This document shows, piece after piece, positions 1 to 6,970 of a stretch of DNA of 8,566 bases. Made by a program: the position numbers and the translations under genes. The DNA comes from Oscillospiraceae bacterium (lineage in GTDB: Bacteria > Bacillota > Clostridia > Oscillospirales > Oscillospiraceae): the NCBI GenBank assembly GCA_902765975.1, contig CACXBO010000031.1, positions 1 to 8,566 of the forward strand. The letters are read 5' to 3'. Under the pieces are notes generated by a model that did not search any database, had not been told where the DNA came from, and saw only the letters and a program-made list of their open reading frames with translations. Within the stretch, counting starts at the first letter, position 1. The number at the start of each line of letters is the position of its first letter.

Positions 1-1092
1 GCCCTTGAGGGCAGCCCCCGCGATATTTTCAGAAACGAACAGAAAGAGCTTGACAGACTGGGACTTTCCTTGCCGGACGCAGTAAAGCTCATATCGCTCA
101 TCAATAAAGCGGGCTTTTCGCTCGACACAGGAGCGATAACTGTTACGGAATGCGCCGATGAGATAGCAAAGCATATAGGAAAGGGCCGTTTCACAGCTCC
201 ACTTCCGGAGAAGCGTGAGAAAAAAACAGAGCCTATCCTTTCGGTGCGCGGTCTCTCGCACATATATTCCAAGGGAACGCCTTTTGAAATGACGGCTTTA
301 AAGGGCATAGACCTCGACGTGTATCCGAACGAGATAGCCGCGATACTCGGTCATACGGGAAGCGGGAAGTCAACGCTAATACAGCATCTGAACGGACTCA
401 TTAAGCCTACGAGCGGCAGCGTAATGCTTGAAGGCTCGGATATAAATGCATCAAAGGAGCGGCTTAGGGCGGCGAGAAGCAAGGTGGGGCTCGTTTTTCA
501 GTACCCGGAATATCAGCTCTTTGAGGAGACGGTATATAAGGATATCGCTTTCGGACCCAAGAACCAGGGACTCAGCGAGCGGGAGATCGACGAACGCGTA
601 AGGACGGCGGCGGGCTTTGTCGGGATCGGCGAAGAGCTGTTTGAAGTATCGCCGTTCGAGCTTTCCGGAGGTCAGAAGAGGCGAATAGCCATCGCCGGCG
701 TAATCGCAATGCGTCCGGAGATTCTTGTGCTTGACGAGCCGATGGCAGGACTCGACCCGGCGGGCAGAGAGGAGATAATGAAAAATCTTCTAGCTTACCA
801 CAGGGAGACGGGAGCTTCGCTCGTGATCGTAACGCACAGCATGGACGACGCAGCGAGATATGCCGACAGGATGATAGTTCTGTCAAACGGAGAGATCGCC
901 GTTGAGGGCGGACCTTCCGAGGTGTTCTCAAACTATGCGCTTCTCGAAAAGATAGGGCTGTCAGTACCGACTTCATCAATAATTGCAAGAGAGCTGAGAA
1001 GCCGCGGACTTGTTATCGAGGGAACGGTATATACCGCCGAGGCTTTAGCCAATGCGCTCACAGCAGGAAAGGTCGGTGGGCGCGATGCTTAA
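1..1092 (+). CDS. ecfA2: ECF transporter ATPase, EcfA1 C-terminus fused to complete EcfA2 (5' partial)
   Basis: This is the ATP-hydrolysing subunit of an energy-coupling factor (group II ECF) importer, cytoplasmic and bound to EcfT, which powers vitamin or metal uptake through exchangeable S-components. The frame is open from base 1. Window codons 1-59 resemble an EcfA1 C-terminal domain (EGSPRDIF, then a GLSLP stretch). A charged linker (codons 60-77) leads into a full EcfA2 ATPase starting near PILSVRGLSHIYS. Motifs seen are Walker A GHTGSGKST (349-375), Q-loop Gln (499-501), signature LSGGQKRR (661-684), Walker B LVLDEP with Asp-Glu at 733-738, and H-loop His (835-837). There is no stop between the two parts and no ATG. 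The only in-frame candidate, GTG at 244, lacks a ribosome binding site and would cut into the first beta strand. I therefore infer a fusion of the two ATPases. The true start lies upstream. TTG at 70 is in frame but falls inside the EcfA1 domain and is not a credible start. Confidence 0.9.
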   Translation, partial: ALEGSPRDIFRNEQKELDRLGLSLPDAVKLISLINKAGFSLDTGAITVTECADEIAKHIGKGRFTAPLPEKREKKTEPILSVRGLSHIYSKGTPFEMTALKGIDLDVYPNEIAAILGHTGSGKSTLIQHLNGLIKPTSGSVMLEGSDINASKERLRAARSKVGLVFQYPEYQLFEETVYKDIAFGPKNQGLSEREIDERVRTAAGFVGIGEELFEVSPFELSGGQKRRIAIAGVIAMRPEILVLDEPMAGLDPAGREEIMKNLLAYHRETGASLVIVTHSMDDAARYADRMIVLSNGEIAVEGGPSEVFSNYALLEKIGLSVPTSSIIARELRSRGLVIEGTVYTAEALANALTAGKVGGRDA

Positions 1093-1891
1093 GGATATAA
1101 CTCTCGGGCAGTATTTCCCGGGCAACACCCCCGTTCACCGCCTTGACCCGCGCACGAAGATAGTGCTCGTAGTGCTATATATCGTCGCTCTGTTCACGGC
1201 AAAGGGCCTGATAGCCTACGGCGCGGTTTTCACGGCGCTTCTCTGCGTTATAATCATATCAAAGATCAAGGTCAAAGCTCTGTTCAAGGGCTTGAAGCCT
1301 CTCATAGTAATTATCATACTGACCGCTGTGCTGAACATATTCTATACTCCGGGAGAGACCGTGCTCCTCAAATTCTGGATCATCACGGTAACGCGCGAGG
1401 GGCTTGAGACCGCGTTCTTTATGGTCGCAAGGATAATCCTTCTCGTGCTCGGAAGCCTTATGCTGACCTATACGACCTCTCCGATAATGCTGACAGACGG
1501 ACTTGAGAGCCTGTTAAAGCCCTTGAAGCGTATTCACGTTCCCGTCCACGAGCTCAGTATGATGATGTCGATAGCTCTTCGCTTCATACCGACGCTCATT
1601 GAAGAGACGGAGAAGATAATGAGCGCGCAGAAGTCGAGAGGAGCGCAATTCGACACGGGCGGCATCGTGGCCAAGGCTAAGGCAATGCTGCCGATACTCG
1701 TTCCGCTTTTTATTTCCAGCTTCCGCAGGGCAGACGAGCTTGCGACGGCTATGGAGGCGCGCTGCTATCACGGAGGCGAGGGCAGAACTAAGCTGAAGAT
1801 CCTCAAAATGAAGGGAAGAGACTGGTTTGCCCTTTCGCTCGGCTTCTTACTCGTCGCCTCATCGATAACTCTGAACGTACTTGGAATCTGA
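1085..1891 (+). CDS. ecfT: ECF transporter transmembrane (scaffold) protein EcfT
   Basis: EcfT is the membrane scaffold that couples the EcfA ATPases to S-components. The product has 268 residues, normal for the family. The start at ATG 1085 gives MLKDITLGQYFPG, the characteristic EcfT N-terminus. It overlaps the end of the ATPase gene by 8 bases, which suggests translational coupling. AGGAAAGG (1065-1072) is a rather distant ribosome binding site. GTG at 1076 is an in-frame alternative; ATG at 1052 would add 11 residues without family support. Hydrophobic segments lie at about residues 26-42, 43-60, 72-88, 110-128 and 250-267. The two cytoplasmic coupling motifs are visible: SRG at 184-186, followed by AQFDTGG, and MEARCYHGGEGRT from residue 223, the second in the ARC form rather than ARG. 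Function is confident; substrate is unknown because it depends on S-components outside the window. Confidence 0.95.
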   Translation: MLKDITLGQYFPGNTPVHRLDPRTKIVLVVLYIVALFTAKGLIAYGAVFTALLCVIIISKIKVKALFKGLKPLIVIIILTAVLNIFYTPGETVLLKFWIITVTREGLETAFFMVARIILLVLGSLMLTYTTSPIMLTDGLESLLKPLKRIHVPVHELSMMMSIALRFIPTLIEETEKIMSAQKSRGAQFDTGGIVAKAKAMLPILVPLFISSFRRADELATAMEARCYHGGEGRTKLKILKMKGRDWFALSLGFLLVASSITLNVLGI

Positions 1892-1903
1892 TCGGGAGAA
1901 AAA

Positions 1904-2668
1904 ATGCGTAATATTGCTCTGAAGCTAACCTACGACGGAACTGAATATCACGGCTGGCAGGTTCAGAAGAATGACCGCACCGTCGCCGGCACTATGGAGG
2001 AAGCTCTCAAAAAGCTGACCGGAGAGAGGGTAAAGCTCACCGGCTGCGGGAGAACGGACGCCGGAGTTCACGCCCTGTCATACTGCGCGAACTTCAGAAG
2101 CGAAACGCGCATACCCTGCGAAAGGCTGCCTTACGCGATAAACTCACTCCTTCCGGACGACATATCAGTCCTTTGCGCTATCGACGCGCCGGAGGAATTC
2201 AACGCCATACTTTCCTGCATTCAGAAGGAATATACCTATAAGCTGATACCCGGCAGGATAAGAGACCCATTTATGAAAAACAGGGCGTATTTCTATCCCA
2301 TGCGTCTTGACGTACCGGTTATGAAAAGGGCCGCCTCTATGTTCGTCGGAACACACGATTTTGCCGCAGTCCGTTCGGTAGGTACTGAGACGAAGACTAC
2401 AGTCAGAACCGTAAAGTGGTGCGAGATCGAGGAGAAAGAGCGGACGGTTGAGATGCGTATCTGCGCCGACGGCTTTCTTTACAATATGGTGCGCGCCATT
2501 ATGGGAACGGTTCTATACTGCTCAGAGGGCAAGATAGATCCAGAGGACATTCCAAAGTATCTGGCTATGGGCGACAGGAGGCTTACCGGCCCGACTGTGC
2601 CGCCGCAGGGGCTTTATCTGTCTCGAATATGGTACGACGGCGAGGTAGGACAGATGATGATTAATTAA
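1904..2668 (+). CDS. truA: tRNA pseudouridine(38-40) synthase TruA
   Basis: TruA isomerises uridine to pseudouridine at positions 38, 39 and 40 in the anticodon arm of tRNAs. The 254-residue product matches the usual family length. The N-terminus LKLTYDGTEYHGWQ (residues 6-19) is the TruA opening. The catalytic motif GRTDAGVHA carries the nucleophile Asp52, and the C-terminal half has the conserved FLYNMVRAIMGT stretch. GGGAG at 1894-1898 sits 5 bases before the ATG. The gene starts 12 bases after ecfT, so it is probably co-transcribed with it. An ecfA-ecfT-truA order is common in Bacillota. In many relatives truA is followed by rplM and rpsI, but here a different unit follows. No stem-loop plus T-run terminator is visible after the stop. 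Confidence 0.97.
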   Translation: MRNIALKLTYDGTEYHGWQVQKNDRTVAGTMEEALKKLTGERVKLTGCGRTDAGVHALSYCANFRSETRIPCERLPYAINSLLPDDISVLCAIDAPEEFNAILSCIQKEYTYKLIPGRIRDPFMKNRAYFYPMRLDVPVMKRAASMFVGTHDFAAVRSVGTETKTTVRTVKWCEIEEKERTVEMRICADGFLYNMVRAIMGTVLYCSEGKIDPEDIPKYLAMGDRRLTGPTVPPQGLYLSRIWYDGEVGQMMIN

Positions 2669-2698
2669 CACTTTGTTTTTCCTTTATGAGACCGCTGA

Positions 2699-2707
2699 TG
2701 CTATAAT
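2699..2707 (+). promoter_or_regulatory. Extended -10 promoter for the DUF5711-cvpA-clp unit
   Basis: The 85-base gap between truA and the next gene holds TGCTATAAT, a consensus -10 hexamer (2702-2707) preceded by the extended TGn motif. The matching -35 region at about 2677-2684 is T-rich (TTTTCCTT) and poor, which the extended -10 could offset in a sigma-A-type promoter. The start of transcription would fall near 2714. That leaves a leader of about 40 bases containing a possible 5-bp stem (GCCGC 2715-2719 with GCGGC 2734-2738). The assignment rests on sequence match and position only. Confidence 0.6.
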
Positions 2708-2753
2708 ATAGATTGCCGCACGGACACGAAGACGCGGCGGACAGGTAGATCAT

Positions 2754-3869
2754 ATGGAAGATAGAAAGAAAAAGCGAAAATCGAGAAGTAGGCTTATTGT
2801 CCTTATCCTGGGCGCAGCAGCTCTCCTCACTCTTGCCGTTGTGCTGATACTTAACGGAGGGATCGGAGGGACGATCAGAGCCCTGAAGGGGGAGCCCGCA
2901 AAGAATTATTACTATGAGCACCCCGGAAAAACAGCTTATGCCGCCGTCGGAAGAAGCTTTGCAGTTCTGGACCAAACAGAGCTCAAGCTCTGGAATGAGC
3001 AGGGAGAAAGCGTGTATTCTGCTCTGCTGAGCTTCAAAACGCCAGAGCTGAGCTTCAGCGGCGAATACGCCGCGGCTTGGGATATCGGAGGCTCTGAGGT
3101 GCTCTGCATAAACGAGAGCGGGCTCGCCTACCGTTTTTCCGAGACAGGCAGGATAATCAGCGTAAGCATAAACTCAAAGGGCTACGCAGCCGTTTGCGCC
3201 GAAGAAACGGGTTACGGCGGCGCGGTGACTGTATATAATCCCAAGGGACGCGCGCTTTACAAGGTCTACTCAGGCTCGAAATACGTGCTGAACGCGAAGG
3301 TGAACGACACGAGCGAGGTTGCAGTGCTGGGCGTCGGCGCCGGGGAGAGCGAAATAACGCTCTATAAAGTCACTGAGGAGAATCCGAAGGCAAAATACAG
3401 CTTTCCGGGACTTATCCTCGATTTCAACGTAAACGACGGCGGATACGCCGCAATAACGCAGGACAGGGTAATTTTTCTTGACAGGAACCTATCGGAGAGA
3501 GCGACCTTCAGCTTTGAGGGCAGATACCTCGCAAGCTATGATATTAAAAAGGACATTACCGCGGTGATAATCGGAGAATACCAGCTCGGCGGGGCGCACG
3601 AGATCGTAACGCTGGAGAACGACGGAAGCGTTATTGCAAGGACGGTAACAAACGAGGAGATAGAGTGGTTTGCAATGGGCGAGAGGACTGCGGCTCTGTT
3701 CAGCCCGGGTAAAATTGAGATTTTTACCTACAGATTAGAGCCAAAGGAGAGCGTCGCGCCTCCTGCCGGCACTGAGAAGGTTCTGTTCAGAGACGACGGG
3801 GCGCTTCTCGCAGTCGGACCGTATTCAACAGAGCTCATAGAGCTCGGAGACAAAAAGCAGGCTAACTGA
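2754..3869 (+). CDS. Membrane-anchored putative beta-propeller protein, DUF5711-like
   Basis: The product has 371 residues and no known enzymatic role. Residues 1-13 are strongly basic (MEDRKKKRKSRSR) and are followed by one hydrophobic helix at about 14-33. This predicts a type II single-pass anchor with the rest outside the cytoplasm. The large C-terminal part alternates short beta-strand-like stretches with turns, with recurring patterns such as YAAAWD, YAAVCA, YAAITQD and a final LLAVG. This is typical of a WD40/YVTN-like propeller and of the clostridial DUF5711 family. No catalytic motif is seen. AGG at 2743-2745, 8 bases before ATG, is a modest ribosome binding site. It is the first gene after the promoter at 2699-2707 and lies 17 bases before the CvpA gene. 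The family call is from memory of its style and context and is moderately sure; sensing or scaffolding would be inference. Confidence 0.75.
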   Translation: MEDRKKKRKSRSRLIVLILGAAALLTLAVVLILNGGIGGTIRALKGEPAKNYYYEHPGKTAYAAVGRSFAVLDQTELKLWNEQGESVYSALLSFKTPELSFSGEYAAAWDIGGSEVLCINESGLAYRFSETGRIISVSINSKGYAAVCAEETGYGGAVTVYNPKGRALYKVYSGSKYVLNAKVNDTSEVAVLGVGAGESEITLYKVTEENPKAKYSFPGLILDFNVNDGGYAAITQDRVIFLDRNLSERATFSFEGRYLASYDIKKDITAVIIGEYQLGGAHEIVTLENDGSVIARTVTNEEIEWFAMGERTAALFSPGKIEIFTYRLEPKESVAPPAGTEKVLFRDDGALLAVGPYSTELIELGDKKQAN

Positions 3870-3886
3870 AGAAACGGAGGAAAAAC

Positions 3887-4609
3887 ATGGTCAGTATAAT
3901 AATCGACGTTGTGCTCGTCGGAATAATTATTCTTGCAGCATACAAGGGCTTCAAAAAGGGCATAATCGCGAGCATAATCGGTATAGTATCCTTAGTCGTC
4001 GCCATATACGGGGCGAATCTCCTTGCAGTGACCTTCTCCGGAGAATTTGTCGACGTGCTTGAGCCTTTCGTCTCGGGTATTGTTGACAATACGGAAGCGA
4101 AGATACTGTCAAACAGCGCGGGAGCAGGCGACGAGAACTATACGCCTAACGCGCCGGTCACGGCTGAGGAGGCGAAGGATTCGTATAAGGTCTCCTATTC
4201 CGTGCTCAGAGAGATAGGACTTGATCATAAGATAGCCGACGGCATAGCCAAAGAGGTCAAAAAGGTGACGGATACGGTAAACTCAAATATGACGAGCTCG
4301 CTCACGCAGAAAATATGCGAGAAGCTGAGCTTCATCGCCGTGTTTATAATCGCATTTGCTCTGATCATGATAATCTTTACGGCTATAGGCAATATGCTCG
4401 ACCTCGTTTTCGGGCTGCCGGGCCTTGAAAACCTCAACCATATACTCGGAGGCATTTTCGGAGCGGCGAAGGGGCTTGCGATAGTCGTGGTAATTTGCTG
4501 TATCTGCCGCTATCTCGGGATCCTGATCGGCTCGGATATAGTTGAGAATACGTGGATAATGAAGAAGCTGATGGAGAATAACTTTATTGCGAATATTTTG
4601 AATATCTGA
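3887..4609 (+). CDS. cvpA: CvpA-family membrane protein
   Basis: The product is a 240-residue integral membrane protein of the CvpA family, which was named for colicin V production in E. coli and is linked to envelope or bile stress in enteric bacteria; its molecular role is unsettled. The N-terminus has the family pattern: a hydrophobic helix with Asp7, then YKGFKKGI at 19-26 and a second helix to about residue 48. A long, soluble-looking stretch (about 49-146) is followed by helices at about 147-171 and 197-214. The stretch is larger than in the roughly 160-residue E. coli protein. GGAGG at 3876-3880 lies 6 bases before the ATG. The stop codon sits inside a perfect inverted repeat (4600-4618). 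The position between a membrane-anchored protein and a Clp unfoldase suggests an envelope-stress link, but this is inference. Confidence 0.87.
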   Translation: MVSIIIDVVLVGIIILAAYKGFKKGIIASIIGIVSLVVAIYGANLLAVTFSGEFVDVLEPFVSGIVDNTEAKILSNSAGAGDENYTPNAPVTAEEAKDSYKVSYSVLREIGLDHKIADGIAKEVKKVTDTVNSNMTSSLTQKICEKLSFIAVFIIAFALIMIIFTAIGNMLDLVFGLPGLENLNHILGGIFGAAKGLAIVVVICCICRYLGILIGSDIVENTWIMKKLMENNFIANILNI

Positions 4610-4618
4610 GAGATATTC
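4600..4618. repeat. Perfect 8-bp inverted repeat at the cvpA/clp junction
   Basis: GAATATCT (4600-4607) and AGATATTC (4611-4618) are exact reverse complements separated by GAG. The repeat covers the cvpA stop codon (4607-4609) and ends 4 bases before the AGGAGG ribosome binding site (4623-4628) of the Clp gene. No T-run follows, so it is not an intrinsic terminator. It could be an operator or an RNA hairpin that affects translation or processing. It does not match the direct-repeat CtsR operator. Confidence 0.6.
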
Positions 4619-4632
4619 CGAAAGGAGGAGCT

Positions 4633-6933
4633 ATGCAGCCAGTGATGTGTTCCCGCTGCAAACAGAACGTAGCGGTGATATTTATTACCAAGATAGAAAA
4701 CGGCGCTCAGACGCAGGAGGGGCTGTGCCTCAAATGCGCCCGTGAGCTCAATATAAAGCCCGTTCAGGACATAATAAGCCGTATGGGAATAAGCGAAGAG
4801 AACCTCGAAGAGATGAGTCAGGAGATGATGAACGCCTTCGGAGGTGCGGAGGAGCTTCCTGATTCCGGCGAAGAGAATGACGAGGACGGCAAGACGGCCA
4901 CGTTCCCTTTCCTCAATAAGCTCTTCAGCCAAAATATGCCCGATGAGAGACAGGAGCAGAGAAGCGAAGAAAAGCGCCGCCCGCAGGAGGGCAGAGGCGA
5001 AAAGCCTCAAAAGCACAAATTCCTCGACGCCTACTGCATATCCCTTACTGAGAAGGCGAGAGCCGGCAGGCTCGATAAGATGATAGGCAGAGACGAGGAG
5101 ATGGAACGGGTTATCCAGATCCTGAATCGCCGTCAGAAGAACAACCCCTGTCTGATTGGCGAGCCGGGCGTCGGAAAAACCGCCATAGCCGAGGGGCTTG
5201 CCCAGCGGATAGTTTCGGGAGACGTGCCGTATAAGCTCAAGGGTAAGGAGATATATCTTCTTGACCTGACGGCTCTTGTTGCGGGAACTCAGTTCAGAGG
5301 CCAGTTCGAGAGCAGAATGAAGGGGCTTATCGAGGAGATAAAGAAGATAGGCAATATAATCCTCGTTATTGACGAGGTGCATACGATAGTCGGAGCGGGC
5401 GACGCGGAGGGGAGCATGAACGCCGCAAATATCCTGAAGCCCGCGCTATCCCGCGGCGAGATACAGGTCATCGGCGCCACGACCTTCGCTGAGTACCGCA
5501 AGCATATTGAAAAGGACTCTGCGCTTGAGCGCCGCTTCCAGCCTGTAACAGTTGCAGAGCCGAGCATAGACGACAGCGTCGAGATAATAAAGGGTATAGC
5601 GAAGTACTATGCCGACTACCACGGAGTGGAGATATCCGACGAGATGTGCCGCGCCGCTGTCAGACTGAGCGAGAGGTATATCACCGACCGCTTCCTGCCG
5701 GATAAGGCGATTGACCTTCTCGATGAAGCCTGCTCCGACGTAAACCTCAAAAACAAATCGCTGGAGCGTGTTACCGAGATCGATAAAGAGATAGCAGATA
5801 TCCAGAAGGAGAGAGAGCTGCTGATTTCAGGCGACAAGGCTCAGAGCGAGGGGGACTACCAGCGCCTCGCTGCGCTGCGCGGCCGGGAAATGCAGATAAC
5901 GGGCGAGCGCGATAAGCTGAAGGCGGAGGGCAAACCCAAGCTCACGATGGAAAATCTTGCGCGTATTATCGAGCTTTGGACTAAGATACCCGCCTCCTCT
6001 ATAAAAGAGGATGAGCAGGAGCGGCTTAAAGAACTCTCCGACCGTCTCAAGAGGCATATCGTCGGTCAGGACGAAGCGGTTGAGGCCGTTGCTTCGGCGA
6101 TAAAGCGCAACAGAATGGGTATCTCGCCGAAGCACAAGCCGGTTTCGTTCATTTTCGTGGGCTCTACTGGCGTTGGAAAGACGGAGCTTGTGAAGAGGCT
6201 TGCAGAGGATATGTTCTCAACTCCTGACAGCCTTATAAGGATAGATATGTCCGAGTATATGGAAAAGCATGCAGTAAGCCGTCTTGTCGGCTCTCCTCCG
6301 GGCTACGTGGGCTACGACGAGGCGGGTCAGCTTACCGAAAAGATAAGGCGGAGACCGTATTCCGTCGTGCTCTTCGATGAGATAGAGAAGGCGCACCCGG
6401 ACGTTATGAATATCCTGCTTCAGATTCTTGACGACGGCAGGATAACTGACGCGCACGGCAGAACAGTAAACTTTGAGAACACGATTATTATTATGACGAC
6501 GAACGCGGGAAGCGAGCTTAAGGGCGTCGGCACGGTGGGCTTCGGCGGAACATCGAACGACCTCGGCAGGGAGAGAGCAGTAAAGGCTCTGCGCGACTTC
6601 CTGAGACCGGAGTTTATAAACCGCGTGGACGAGATAGTATACTTCAACAAGCTGAGCGAAGATAACTTCAAGGCGATAGCCGCGCTGATGCTTGAAGAGC
6701 TCAGAAACGGGCTCGCCGAAAAGGGCATTGAGTTTACGTGGGACGACAGCGTGACCGAATACCTCGTTTCTAAATCCTATTCCGCTGAGTTCGGCGCGAG
6801 GAATATGCGCCGCGTTATCCAGAAGGATATCGAAGACAAGATAGCCGCGGAGCTTATTGACAACTACGCAAAGGATCCCAAGAAGGTAGGCGTGAGTGTG
6901 ATCGGCGGAGCAGTAAAGGTCATAGCCGTTTGA
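4633..6933 (+). CDS. clpE: ClpE-like ATP-dependent Clp protease ATP-binding subunit with N-terminal zinc finger
   Basis: This is a 766-residue cytoplasmic Hsp100 unfoldase that should feed proteins to ClpP. Residues 6-35 form a C-x2-C (Cys6, Cys9) and C-x2-C (Cys32, Cys35) zinc finger, as in ClpE and McsA, in place of the ClpC-type N-domain. A charged, probably disordered linker spans about 62-135. AAA+ domain 1 has Walker A GEPGVGKT (176-183), Walker B Asp247-Glu248, an aromatic pore loop QFRG (220-223, Phe where Tyr is usual) and Arg300/Arg301. A short coiled-coil M-domain is at about 377-440. AAA+ domain 2 has Walker A GSTGVGKT (510-517), pore loop GYVG (557-560), Walker B Asp582-Glu583, Arg664 and sensor-2 Arg723. 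The VGF tripeptide (635-637) is the ClpP docking loop. AGGAGG lies 4 bases before the ATG. No ctsR, mcsA or mcsB is adjacent. ClpE is preferred over ClpC because of the zinc finger. Confidence 0.93.
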   Translation: MQPVMCSRCKQNVAVIFITKIENGAQTQEGLCLKCARELNIKPVQDIISRMGISEENLEEMSQEMMNAFGGAEELPDSGEENDEDGKTATFPFLNKLFSQNMPDERQEQRSEEKRRPQEGRGEKPQKHKFLDAYCISLTEKARAGRLDKMIGRDEEMERVIQILNRRQKNNPCLIGEPGVGKTAIAEGLAQRIVSGDVPYKLKGKEIYLLDLTALVAGTQFRGQFESRMKGLIEEIKKIGNIILVIDEVHTIVGAGDAEGSMNAANILKPALSRGEIQVIGATTFAEYRKHIEKDSALERRFQPVTVAEPSIDDSVEIIKGIAKYYADYHGVEISDEMCRAAVRLSERYITDRFLPDKAIDLLDEACSDVNLKNKSLERVTEIDKEIADIQKERELLISGDKAQSEGDYQRLAALRGREMQITGERDKLKAEGKPKLTMENLARIIELWTKIPASSIKEDEQERLKELSDRLKRHIVGQDEAVEAVASAIKRNRMGISPKHKPVSFIFVGSTGVGKTELVKRLAEDMFSTPDSLIRIDMSEYMEKHAVSRLVGSPPGYVGYDEAGQLTEKIRRRPYSVVLFDEIEKAHPDVMNILLQILDDGRITDAHGRTVNFENTIIIMTTNAGSELKGVGTVGFGGTSNDLGRERAVKALRDFLRPEFINRVDEIVYFNKLSEDNFKAIAALMLEELRNGLAEKGIEFTWDDSVTEYLVSKSYSAEFGARNMRRVIQKDIEDKIAAELIDNYAKDPKKVGVSVIGGAVKVIAV

Positions 6934-6970
6934 GCTTGATTATCGTTGTCCCTCAAAGGAGGCGGGCGTA

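Noticed and set aside
572..988. 138-codon open frame on the minus strand
   Set aside because: It lies opposite the ATPase motifs of EcfA2, and its Arg/Ser/Leu-rich translation is typical of a shadow frame.
1052..1084. Longer ecfT start at ATG 1052, adding 11 residues
   Set aside because: ATG 1085 gives the family-standard N-terminus MLKDITLGQYFPG and the usual short overlap with the ATPase gene; the extra residues resemble nothing in EcfT.
70..1092. Separate ATPase gene starting at TTG 70
   Set aside because: TTG 70 lies inside the EcfA1-like C-terminal domain, has no ribosome binding site, and the same frame is open upstream to base 1.
2715..2738. Leader hairpin or riboswitch before the DUF5711-like gene
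   Set aside because: Only a 5-bp stem is possible in a leader of about 40 bases, which is too short for any known riboswitch class.
4255..4270. CtsR-box-like sequence GGTCAAA-AA-GGTGACG
   Set aside because: The spacer is 2 rather than 3 bases, the second half-site matches poorly, and it lies within cvpA coding for KEVKKVTD, more than 360 bases from the Clp start.
4510..5382. 290-codon open frame on the minus strand
   Set aside because: It lies opposite the end of cvpA and the start of the Clp gene, both well supported. It shows no recognisable domain and is a codon-bias shadow.
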